This document shows positions 1 through 12,062 of a DNA stretch of 64,000 nt, one piece after another; position 1 is the stretch's first letter; every line of letters starts with the position of its first letter. This DNA is from Crotophaga sulcirostris (lineage: Eukaryota > Chordata > Aves > Cuculiformes > Crotophagidae), in NCBI GenBank assembly GCA_013397455.1, contig VYZB01000370.1, positions 820,422 through 884,421 on the forward strand, in the 5' to 3' direction. The notes below the pieces were generated by a model. It saw only the letters and a list, made by a program, of their open reading frames with translations, ran no database searches and was not told the origin of the DNA. The position numbers and the translations under genes were made by a program.

Positions 1-3000
1 TCTGAATAAAAGATTAGAAGGCTGCTCTCCCGCTGTTTTCTCTATCGCTTCTAACCAAAACTTCATTTGAATAGTGCTTGTTTATAAAGTTAATAATTTA
101 CAATGGTTTTCTTAGGTGTCTGGATTTCTCTGCTTGAATGCAAGAAAATGAATCAAAATGTGTCAGAACCAAGACCAGGGCAAAACCAAAATCATCCAGC
201 TCTTCTAAGCTTTTTCCTAAAAATCCTTAAGTATTAGTAGAACTGTGTTTCTCTCCCATATTCATCTACTATTCACTATACTTCAAAGACAGGACTGAAA
301 TTTCTAGGTGATGACATGGAAGGGGATGTTTCATGTCAGCCCAGGATGTGAGCTCCACTACTTGTGTTTCATAGTGACTAGAACCTAAAGGCATCAGAAA
401 ATGAGGAAGAACATGTTATGCTCTTTAAATAGAAGCATCATGGACTAATCCCTGTGCAAAGGAGCCGACTTGATACTAGGAATAACTTGCCATTACTTAG
501 ATAACTGTTAGAAACTAGGTTTCTTTCAGTTGTGCAGAATTGCCTGCTCTGACCCTGGCTTTTTTTCACTAGCCTTGCTGTTCACAGGCTTGCTTACCCA
601 CAGCGGAAATGATAGGGTAAACAATTTTCCTGAAAAATAACCTCTTTGGTTTTGAATTGTTTTATTCTGCTAGGTCTAATTCACCCTGCAAGTGCAGAAA
701 CATTTGTGCTGAACACTGGAAGTGAAGGAAAGACACAGAGAGGTCCTGGGGAGTATCAGCTGCTAGGGAACTGCCGTGGAAGAGTGCTTAAACTAGCTGA
801 CTATCTAATTGATATTTGAAATTAAAGCTGCTCTTCTAGTTCTTTACATGCTGACATCTGCTTCAGTCTTTCAAGAAGATTTTTGTTCTTTTCTTCTTTT
901 CTTTTAAAAACTAAGGCTAAATGTGAATGAAAATATCAGAGTATTGCATAAAAAATGGCTTAATTATTGATTGCTAAGTAAAAATAAACTTAAGACTATA
1001 ACTCTTTTCACTCATTCTCTTATTGAAAAGACTGTATGGTTTTTAAATTTAGAATTTTTTTCCTTTGTGAGCAGAAGAGCAGAAACTACCTTGGCCGTTA
1101 TAGTTTCACAGCAGATTATCAATAAATGATCTGGAATGTCTGAATATCGTATCAAAAACTATGGTAGAACACTCCAAAAATGTTTGTAAATGAACTTGTA
1201 GAAGCTGTGGGGACCAGAACTTTCTGACTTGCTTTATGAGGACCTGAACAGTTCTCTCAAAGTCTGCTCTGAATTCACCAACATCCTCTGCCAACAAAGA
1301 GAGTAAAACTTAGTTTTACAGTAACAGCACTGGATATGATGGCACCTCTCAGGTTTTAAACAGGCTTTCTGTAGCAGTTGCTGTGTCTTCTAGCACTTCT
1401 GTCTCACCATCATGACAGCATTAGTCACACAGGTAGAAAATATTTTTCAGTTAACAAAAAAAGGGTCTTATAAAAGCATCCCATTACTCTGTAGATTTTT
1501 AATTGGCATATCAGTTACTATGATGAATTTATCTACAGTCCATGTTTTTCAGTGTTTTTCCAGTAAAATTTATCATTATTTAATCCCTATCTAAATGATA
1601 ATATTGCCATTATTTGTTATAAATAGTTCCTGTGACCCATCTTGATGCTTTATGGAAAGATTTGTACCCTTAGTTCTGCAGCACTCCTATTTTATATCCA
1701 GGCTTTTTTAAAAAAAATAAATACATAAATCCCTGTGACTTTAAGGAATAAAAACTGAAATAAAATTATCACTAAATACAAGAGAACAAAAATTACTATC
1801 AACATACTAGCTTTTTTGTGGTTTTGTTTGGTTATTTTAGTTTCCTTTCATTAGTTTGTTGGAAAATCACAGTTTTATGGTTCAATGCATTAAGACTACA
1901 TTTTTGCCTTTTTTTTTTTCCTTTGTCATCATTTATTGCACATCATAACTGCATCTGCATCACCTGCTACAGTATGAACATTTGTGAACACTAAAACCTT
2001 CAATGCACTTCTTCCCACTGCAGCAGGAATATATGCTAGGAGAAACAGTCATTTAATTCATCTTCAAAATGAATGAATTAGCAAATCACTGCTGACATAT
2101 TAACCTCCCTTCTGTTATGGCAACTAAAGTAAAAAGGATGTTTTTAATAAAATAATAATAATAAAAAAAAGCAGTCCCCCAGAACTAAATATAAAAACAG
2201 AGGTAGTTTTAATGTTTTCTCATGATCTGTGGGATTATTTGTAACAGGTACTATAAGAAGTACCCATAAACTGTTCTTAAAAAAATACGTGCCTCCTATA
2301 AAGTTCCTTTCCTGGCACTCTGGCTAGGTATAGGATTTCACTGTAAAGCTCCTGGGAATGCTGAGAAATTTCACTTTGTTAATAAGGGGCATATAGGACT
2401 CTCAGTATATGGAATTTCTTGAGTCTCCAGGGCTGAGGAAGGATAAAGGTAATCCTCATCTGCAAATCAGAGGTATTAATAATTTATTAAATTTTATGTT
2501 ATTTTATATTAAGACCAGCATTATTTACACATTTTAATGATGTATCATGAATTCTGTACTGATGACATTCTGTCACACATTATAAATCCCCCAGAACCCT
2601 AGACAGAAAACATACAATCCTTAGGGATGAAGAGTGAGTAAGAGGCACAGGCAGCCATTTCATTAACTACAGATTAGAATGATGGAGTTGCTTCCATATT
2701 CAGAGATCTGTTGATGTTGCCCTAACTAATATATCACTTTGAACCACATAAAAGTTAAGTAGAAGGTCTTACCATTATTCTAAGGTGATTTTGTACACTC
2801 ATCTATCTAAACATTTATCATCTGCTTTAGACTGTAAAATGTTCAGATCATGACTGTTTCTTTGTTTTGTCCAGTTCCTATATTCCAGTGAAAATTAATT
2901 TTTAATTTTACTTCTTCTGCCAGTGATCTCCAAACTGAATTGTTATCCAAAGTGCAAGCTATGAATTAGCCTAATCAAACCACAAACCTTCATGTGAACC

Positions 3001-5976
3001 TTTGAGTTCACAACTTGTCAGAAGCTAAACCCAGCAATCACACTGGGGATCACAAGGTGTTCCTCTGTGCTGCACTGGGCTAATCAAGCTGGGCACAGTC
3101 AAAATATTTGGGTTTTATGCTGTCTTCAGAGAGGTTCCCACAGAAATTAGTAAACATACTTGTCCACTCTGGAGCACAGGTTTTTAATGGATGATCATCT
3201 ATCTCATGCTATTGTCAGTGTAACATCCCTCAGTGGGAGAAAAAGGTAATCTGAGGTACTAAAGTAAGAGTCATCAATAGAAGTACTTGATTGGAAGGTG
3301 ACCATGGAACTAGATTCTCCTCAAGCCTATTTCCCAGTGGATACAATGTAGAAACAAATTTTAATATACAACAGAGAAAATATAATTATTTTTCTGAATC
3401 ACAAAGTTTTCAGCAATATCTTTGGAAAAAACTGGTGTGCTCCATCTTATCTGGTAAACCTGGCCTATTCTGCAATAATATTTACCCACAAAAATTTCAG
3501 CTAGCACTAGGTTGCATTGTTAGTCTTAAAGGATTTAGATCTCGCTTCAATTTGATTTACAACACATTAAAGCACGATCAACTTCTCTAAAACCTGTAAA
3601 GACTTAGACCCATGCAAAACCTAGTAAGCATGTTCTGGAGTAAATGCCATCAAGTTCTTGTAATGTTTGATTGGTATACATTGTGTGGATCACAATTTAA
3701 CACTTTTATTCCATGCTTTAAAAGAGAGACAACCAGTGAAATTGCTTTTCATTTCCATCGTAGCTCCTAGATAAAGCTATAATTCAAAAGACTTTTTACA
3801 TCTCCTTTTCCATGTTTGTTACTTCTATTTCACTTCTTGGTTGAAATTTTCGGCACCATCCATATATTGTGCCAGCACATGTGAAATTAATGCTTTACAT
3901 TTGACTGGAATGATATCCTATATTCCTATATCCTTGCTTATTAACAGTGTTGTGGTATAATTGGTACCCTTAAACTTGTTTTTTTAAAACAAAAAGGAAC
4001 CCAGAAATCAAAGACCAAAACACCCTGTGTTACTCATCAGAGAGTATTTCAATGCCAAAAAAATGCGGATACTTATTTGAACATATTCCAAGGAACAATG
4101 TTAAACAGAAACTCTCCTTTAGCTGTAAGAAGCACTAGTAAACAATGCATCTACAATATTTTATAACAAGTGAAAGCATCCATATCCCCGTGGAAAGATT
4201 CCATAATTTTTTGAATGATTTTTTAATTACTTCAATGTTTATCAAATTTTAGGATTTAATTCTTTGTTTGAGTAGAGATCCTGAAAATGAAAACATGCTT
4301 TGAATATTTTTTTCAATTTAAATTACTAAATAAACATATGTAATCCAAGAATTACAAATTCTAAATAAAATATTTGCATTGCTTTCGTTAAATAAAGTGA
4401 ATTCTCCAACTTCCTTAATTTCTCTTGTCTACTTTCTTTTTCTTGTAGAGTGTTATAAAGAAAACCCCAATAAACATATTATTCTCCTTTTTAAATCCTT
4501 CTTGCCTGCTCTGATTTAAAGCATTCCATGACTTCACTGGCTACAACTGCTATATGCGATATGTGTCTGCCTGAATACGGTGATTAAGAGGGGTAGGCTA
4601 CTTTCGAATTAAAAGGATCAAGAAACTTTTTGCAACATATTCCCCAAAGTATTTATTAAAGAAGAAAACTATTTCATTTACATTGATATAAATTTTGTGG
4701 GCATTTGGAAAGGCCATATCTATTGGATCTTGTAGATCATAAAATTCTCTCCTCCTCCTGATTTTTGTAAGATTTTTTGTAGCTTCATAAATTCCTGCAA
4801 GTTACTCTACATGTTTTTGTAAATACCTTTTACTTTTAATTATAATTTTTATTTCTGCAGTCCTTTAGAGGCTCACTCTGGAATCAGGACTTAATGAAGT
4901 GTCTACATACAAAACACTATTGAAAACATAGACATGGCATTAAAGGTCTTAAAATACAAGCTGTCAGTCTTGTAAAGACATATGGATACTTCTAGCTTTA
5001 TGTGTCATGAATGAAAACAGGCCTATACTGTAATGTTCTGTGAACACAGCTATGTCAGCTAGAAATGGAGGGGAAAAATCTCACTCCCAGCTAACAGTCA
5101 TGCCAGAAACCTTGCTGTAGATTCAACTCCCTTCACAGAGCTCAGTTTATGTCATGGAAAGACATGTCACACAGAATGAAAAACTCTTCTGTCATTTGCT
5201 GCAGAATTTCCATTTGAACATGTTGACAACATGCTCTTAATTTCATTTTACATTTGCTTTCATTTAAGAAAAATGTAAACAATACAACGATCTTGATATT
5301 TCACTGCAAAATGAACACTTTCTCTTTTTTTAAGCTTGATTTTACTTCTGATATTTTTCTTTGTTACAAGAATACCCCTTATCCACTCTATGAAAATTAA
5401 TTCACTTAAAAATAGTATGACATTTATGAAAAGTGTATAATTTTAACAATGAATAGTGATTTTCACAATTTTCATGGCAATTTTCATATGCTGATCAACA
5501 TCAGCATGACAGTAATCACTAGCTACACACTGTAGTTTCACATGATTCCATGTAATACAAATGTGATTTTTTTTTTTATGGAAACCCACTAAGGTCAGAG
5601 TTTTGGTTTAGAGATACTCTATGTAAAGTATTACAAATATCTATCACTGCCCAAAAATAAACAGCAATTTCAAAATAAAAACTCTGCCCTTGGGAGTAGT
5701 TTAGAAATAATCTGCAGGTAAAAGTAGTACTTGGTTAATAGAAATTTACTGAAATTAAGATCATAACCAAATTACTACTTTAACTGCTGTATTCTTAAAG
5801 TTATCAAACAAGAGTAGTTTTTGTGCAAAGAGCTCTTCAGAACCTCCATGTGTTCTAAACTTTCCAGTAAGTAAGACTTTCTTTACTCAACATTTTTTTT
5901 CCTGGTTAGGTGGTTAGTGGCTGGTCTGGCTGTGAACAGCTAATTTAGTCCTATTATGTTCTGTGCGGCTTCCTAT
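1..5976. other. A+T-rich non-coding DNA, no gene recognised
   Basis: No reading frame here resembles a known protein. The longest open frame (about 99 codons, plus strand, from 3291) has no recognisable domain and is the length chance gives. Low-complexity tracts include an AAT-rich run at about 2146-2170 and a T run at 1909-1919. No transposon boundary could be recognised. The stretch may be intergenic or intronic; the sequence does not decide. Confidence 0.7.
2146..2170. repeat. (AAT)n / A-rich simple repeat
   Basis: Short run of AAT units that grades into a run of eight A residues. It is low-complexity microsatellite-like DNA with no sign of function. Confidence 0.7.
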
Positions 5977-7510
5977 TGCCATTGTCGGCTCATGTTGAGC
6001 TTCTCATCTACCAACAACCTCAAGTTCCTTCTTTTCAGGGCTATTCTAAATCTATTCTCCACTTGGCCTATATTTGTTTTTAGGATTGCCCCAACTCATG
6101 TGCAAGACCTTAAACTTGGCTTTGTTGAACGTCATGTTCCTCCGAATGGCATCCCTTCTCTCCAAAGAGACACCACCAGTCTCTTGACAAATGTCAACAC
6201 CAGTTAAACAGCACTGGTCCCAATACTGAGCCCTGCAGAACGACACTTGTCACTTGTCTCCACCTGGACATTAAGCCATTGACAGCAGCTCCTTGAGTGC
6301 AACCATCCAGCCAATTCTTTATCCACTGAGTGATCCACTGGTCAAATTGAGTTCTCTGCCATTTAGAGACAAGAATTTAATGTGGGACAGTGTCAAATGC
6401 TTTGCACAAGTCTAGGTAGGTGGCGTCAGTTGCTCTTCCATTATCCATCAGAGCTGTAACCCCATTGCAGAAGGTCACAAAATGTGTCAGGCATGATTTT
6501 CCCTTACTGAAGCCATGCTGGCATTCACCAATTGCCTCCTTATTTTTCATATGCCTCAGCAGATTTTCCAGGAGGATCTGCTCCATGATCTTGTCAGGAA
6601 CACTTGTGAGGTTGACTGCTCTGTAGTTCCCTGGGTCATTCTTTGTTCCCTTTTTAAAAATGGGCATCATTTTTCCTCTTTTCTAGTCAATTTTCTTCAC
6701 CAGACTGCCATAATTTCTCAGATATGATGGAAAGTGGCTTAGCAACTTCATCCTCTAGTTCCTTCAGGACCCAAAGATGCGTTTCATCACATCCCATGGT
6801 CTTGTGCACCTTCAGGCTCCTTAGATGGTCCCAAATATTATCTTCTCCTACAGTGGGCAGTTCTTCATTGTCCCAGTCCCTGTCTTTGCTTTTTGTAACT
6901 TGTGTAGCTATGCTGAAGAAAAAAGTCTTTGAGTGCATCAGCCTTTTCCATATCCTGGGTAACCAGGTCTCCCGTTTCCTTCCAGAGAGGCACCAAATTC
7001 TCCTAGTCTTCCTTTTATCACCAACATGCCTATGGGAGTTTTTCTTGTTGCCCTTGACATCTCTGGCCAGTTTTAATTCTATAAGGGGTTTAGTTTTTGT
7101 AATCTGGTCCCTGGCTGCTCAGCCTGTCCCTCCCAGGGTATTTGTTCTCGATCCCGCCCTCTGTATGTTCCTTTTTTGTGTTTGTGTTGTCCAGGAGCTC
7201 CTTGTTCATCCATGTAGGCCTCCTGGGGTTTTTGCCTGACTTCCTTTTTGTTGGGATGCATCAATTCTGAGCTTGGAGGAGGTGGCTCTTTAATATTAGC
7301 CAGTTTTCTTGGACCACTCTTCCCTCCAGCACTTTATCATATGGTACTCTGCTAAGCAGATGCCTGAAGATTCTCCTGAATCCTGGATGTGGCACCAGTC
7401 TTGTAACCATTTATTGATTATCCAGATCCAATTGGCCCTTTCAGACCGCTTTCTTAGACAGCTCCTGGCTGTGTAACTGGTGCCCACATGAAACAACAAC
7501 AGCAGCAGGA
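5977..7510 (-). mobile_element. CR1 LINE fragment, minus strand, internally deleted
   Basis: Read on the minus strand, this is a decayed part of CR1 ORF2 (endonuclease-reverse transcriptase). It starts in the linker between the endonuclease and RT (about 7500-6950), continues with the block VLKELEDEVAKPLSII (about 6760), then PIFKKG...DPGNYR (about 6650). It reaches RT motif A as DLCKAFDTV at about 6380. The SVLGPVLFN block follows near 6210. The next part of the RT, which should carry the FADD active-site box, is missing: the frame jumps straight to sequence that normally lies beyond it. A second deletion removes more before FNKAKFKVLH...GNPKNKYR (about 6150-6070). Stops and frameshifts are frequent, so it cannot make protein. 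Similarity ends near 5977 without a CR1 3' end, which is unusual for a LINE anchored at its 3' end and implies a later deletion or rearrangement. Boundaries are approximate. The open frame of 171 codons on the plus strand (6724-7239) is only its antisense. Confidence 0.9.
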
Positions 7511-8160
7511 TTCATTGAGCAACTCAATATATTTTGCTTCAGAAGATTTCTTTATTTTCCTTTCTATATATATGCATTGTATCTGCATATCAATCTATCA
7601 TTTCACCTTTTCCCTATATATTCATAAATGTTTGCACTACAATTCAAAACCAAACAAGACTTCTGAGTCTTCCCCTAGTACAGGCTAGCCACAAATTAAA
7701 ACATTCAAACACCTTACAAATTCTTAGCAAGAAAAAATCAAACGGTTTTTCTGAGATGATATTTCAACCACTATCTTGATCTTCCAGTTGCTGCTATATA
7801 TCCTAAAGAACTCTGTAACACCAGCCTATATGAGGTGCACCATAATAGTCTCTTCTGTGCGGTGTTGGTGGTTTTGTTTTCCATTTAGTATTGAAGGATT
7901 TTTGTTGAGGTTTTTCTTTTTTTGAATTATTTTTCATGATAGCTTCTGTTTTAAGCAGCTTTACTGCAGTGATAGGGTGCCCTGGTGCTGCCCGGGAGAT
8001 TTTCTTTGTCAATAACTGAAAGATATAATAGTAACCTGCTAAGCATCTGCTTGCTCAGTGATTTGAGCTGTATAGTAGCTGTTCTGAAATTGTCCTGTCT
8101 GGTTACAGTCCAATAGCACTGCTTTCAATTGCTGTTGTTACACCTGCCATTATTACTATA

Positions 8161-8175
8161 GGGTGAAGTTCACCC
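8161..8175. repeat. 15-bp perfect palindrome
   Basis: The arms GGGTGAA and TTCACCC flank a single G. As half sites it reads GGTGA-AGT-TCACC, a spacing like that of nuclear-receptor inverted repeats, but the core differs from the usual AGGTCA. It may be chance. Confidence 0.4.
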
Positions 8176-8697
8176 TGATGCAGAGGACAGCACAAGGTCA
8201 ATTTGTTTATGAAATCCTAAATCAGCCTTTTCTGACATTGTTAAGGGAGACCTAAATTGTGCACCTCTCTTGTGCTTTCTCCTTCCATAGGATTGAACGT
8301 AGCCCATGTTACGAATTATCTAGCATTTTAATTCAGTAAAAATACGTTATGTTTTTGGGGGGAAGAACAAGATACAAGAAAAAATCTAGCATTCTCGATA
8401 ATCCTCTGCAAAAAATAGTAGGAGATGTAATTTGGGGTTAAATCTGGCCCTGATTGCAAATAGAAAGTAATTAGCGTAAATAAAGCACAGATAGAGGGAA
8501 ATCAAGAAAGTGAGAAAGAATCCAGAAATTCTAAACCAAATTCAGCATCAAACTCATCAAAGCAATAGCTAGAAAAGTTATACCAATATCTCTAAACAAG
8601 AGATAATAGAAAAAACCAACAATAGATATATTGGGTTAACTATCTTAATGTTATTATTTTCTTACCAAATCACAGGCTGTAAGAAGAGTAAAAAGAA

Positions 8698-8785
8698 CAA
8701 ATAAAAAAAAAACCTAAATCTAAAAACCAAGCAGCCAATCAACCAACCAAAAACTCCACTCCCCCCTCCAAAAACAATTCCAACC
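8698..8785. repeat. A/C-rich low-complexity tract
   Basis: The plus strand is strongly depleted of G and T and contains runs of A and short CCAA/CCAAC units. Similar tracts occur at 28190-28310 and 55562-55610. Confidence 0.6.
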
Positions 8786-11700
8786 TAAGTAAACAAGAAG
8801 GAAGTTTATATAAATGATTATTATTAATAGTGGGCTGAAATGCAGAACTTACAGATGTAGAAAAGTAATGTTCTAAACCACATCTTTAGCAAAGGGTTGC
8901 CTGGAATCTCTCCTCCTCTTTGTCTAATCTACCCATTCTGTGAGAAATGCTGTTGAAAATTGTATGACTCTACTTTCTGATTGATTGATTTGTTCTCTGG
9001 CGCTTTGTTTAATCTATCTATGTTGAAAAAAATGTTTTATGTACAGTGTTGTAGTTCCATTTTCATTCTTTCCTGAGGAATACTCAGAAATGGTATAACA
9101 CAAAATTGATATCAGAAGACATGTTTGGATACCTTCTATATTTTTCATCATTGGTATTTCTTTAAAACTTTTAGTATAAAAGAGACCAAATTGTATTACC
9201 ATAATTGCAGCTTTTTTCTTTAAAGTTTCCAGTGCTCACCTTCGGTAAACATGTCTCACTTAGGATTAATGAATTGAGCAATATGCCGGGAAACAGATTT
9301 TACATTGTTTAATTTGTTTTTTCACTGCTCATGAAGACAATATGACTGCATAAGTTTTTCAGAAAATGTTCTTTGTAATTTCTCTTTTTTTCAGGTTTTT
9401 GATGCTCACTTTCAGAGTAGAAATTTTCCATTCTGGCATATTGAATGACAACTGCAGTGAAAAGAAGAAGAAAGAGAAGACAGAGAAGAAAGTAATGAAA
9501 GATGAAGTAACCATTACTTCTGTAACCCTACCGTTAGGCACAAGTTTAGCCAAAGTCAGAAGATATAACCTGGAGGTTTTAAGTACATACTCAGAATATA
9601 TATATATTATATCCTGAACTGTTTGAACTTCTTCAGGCTATTTTACGTAAGTTTTGCTATTGCTCTGTACTTTGAGACATGCGATACCTTTTTTAGATTA
9701 ATTTATTTTTTTTATGTATATGACTTGTGAATTCTCATTACCAGAGCAAAATCAGAGTAAAATCTGCTGCTAGAGGTATATATCCGAGTTTGGAACCTTA
9801 TCTTTCATGTTCCTGATCTTTTGAATACTTTTATCTTCTTCATTTTACTTTCGGTTGCCCCGGAAAACAGTAGATTATATATTTATGAGATTGAGTTACA
9901 TTAAGAATTCATTGTAGAGAATAGAAACATTTTATTAAATGTCAGAGCATACTCTCCATGTTCAATATGCAGTTTTTGTAACAAAGAGAATCCTGTAAGA
10001 CATGCTATTGAGTTGTGATCTTATTGTGACCTTTCTCCTCTGAAGTTGTAAGTGAACTGTAGTTGCACAGTCACACCAGCCATAATGTCTTACAAATTTT
10101 TTTTAGCAAAGACTGAAAAAAATGTCTCAAACATCTTTTATGTTGGAAATAGTAGAATGATTACACAAAAAGTGTCAAATTCAGCAATATAGAGTGAGAT
10201 ATTGCTACATTTTTTACATGATACCTGTACTTACATATTCTCTTTTGATCCCTCAGGTTTATTTGAGGGAAGAGGGTTGTTGCTTCTATCTGGTTAATAA
10301 CTGCTTTCTCTCTCTTCAGCTGGAACAAAGGTAGACTGCCTTAAGTGCACAGATATTTTTTTATTTACAGGTATAATACAGAGACGAGGGTGAGGTCACT
10401 GGAATATTCAGTGTAGGAGACTTGACTAAGAGAAAATTCTTCTTTTAGAAAAGTACATTAATTTACAAATTTTGAAATATGAAAACCTCAATTTTAGTGG
10501 AGCTTTTCTTGTATATGCTTCACATATGCATTATTCTAGATAGGTTATGATTTCATCTACAAGGTATGAGATCAGAGTTGGTTAAAGAATAACTCACCAT
10601 TAAGTTTGTGCTACCAATAAGTATTAAGAACAAATTAAGCAACTGTTTGCCAGATTGCCATTGTGTTTGTACATTAGTATTTCTTGTTTCAGTTACATCT
10701 CTGAGGAATCCTAAATCCTCCAGATTCAAAGATTGTTTTATTTGGGGTTGTTTTGTGATTGTGCTTGGAAATAATCCATTTAACAGATTTCAACATTGGC
10801 AGGGTTTATGTCTTTAGAACAATCAACCTTACTACAGTATTTATCTTGTAAATATTAAGCACTGGCAAATTCACAAGCTGGCCTGGGATATCAAGTAGTC
10901 ATGATACAACTCTTAAACTATCATAGAAATTACAGACTGAAAAGGGCAATATTTTTAATCTTATTCCTTGTCATTTTTATGAGTGACTGTTCTGTATGAC
11001 TCTGTGGCCCCTTAACACACATTCTTAAGACAGCAGGGAAAATCTTGATAGAGATTGCATTTTCCAGAGTTTCTTCTTACACATTTTGTGGAGAGAGTGA
11101 CTAATACAAGATGTCAGTCTCCGGAGGATAAAAACAATCAAGTATTTTTCTGGTGGTTAATAAATCTCTAGAGAATGAACAAGGGAAAGAAGAGTTGATC
11201 AACCATTTTTTTGTTGTCCTTTTTGCCTGCTGAAGTTTCTAGAGTAAGAAACTCCATGTTTGTCAGTGAGTTGAAGACCGTGGCCCAAGGCAAATCCGTG
11301 TCTTTATCTGACAATCTCTGTAGCCCTGATTTAGGCTTCAAATGTTGCATCTACAGGGTATGAATAGCACCATTGGCCATGATATATATCTATAAAGTTT
11401 TAACTGTGCATTTAAACTGCTAGATTATGAGCTGTAGAACTTTAAGTATTGTCGTCTTCGCTCCTAATACCAGCTTCTATGAGATTGTAAGAGACAGTAT
11501 GTTTTCCAAGCGATTAAGTTTATTCATAATTGGAAAACAATTCTGAACAATTTCCTCAGTGCAATGATGTGCAATGTTAGAGATTATAAATGAGCAATTA
11601 TTATATCACATGCAATGAATTATAGATTTTAACTGACAGAAGAAAAGATTTCTAATTGACTATTAAATATTTCAACAAATAACTACAAGGAGAGACAGAC

Positions 11701-12039
11701 GCTTACAGAAAAAAAGTAAGTTTTATTCATTAAGCATTGCATATTCAAGGTAACACTTGAGTGCTTTCTTTTAAGTAACTATGTAGAAAGAAATTAGAAA
11801 CAAGTGCGTATTCAGGTTAATTTCTTTTTTTGACTAAAATAAATCAGTTTGCTAAAAACCCCAAATAAATAAACTATGGAAATTTGTGAATGTATTTAAA
11901 GGTGTAGGAAAATAAATCAGCCTTGAGCCCTTTAATAATCCTGTTGTTCACAAGCGTGATTCAGATCAACACATTTACCTTTTTAATACACCATTTTTTC
12001 CCTGGTGAGAATCCTAGTGAAAACAACAGACAGACACAC

Positions 12040-12062
12040 TCATACACACATGTGTGTGTTTA
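12040..12062. repeat. (CA)n/(TG)n dinucleotide run
   Basis: A short CA run passes directly into a TG run, which makes a self-complementary ACACACATGTGTGT core. It is microsatellite-type DNA. Confidence 0.65.

Noticed and set aside
6724..7239. 171-codon open frame on the plus strand
   Set aside because: It is the antisense of the CR1 copy at 5977-7510; the minus strand carries the recognisable RT blocks.
9366..9617. Frame preceded by a TTCTCTTTTTTTCAG acceptor-like tract
   Set aside because: The protein is a lysine/glutamate low-complexity run and no partner exon was found.
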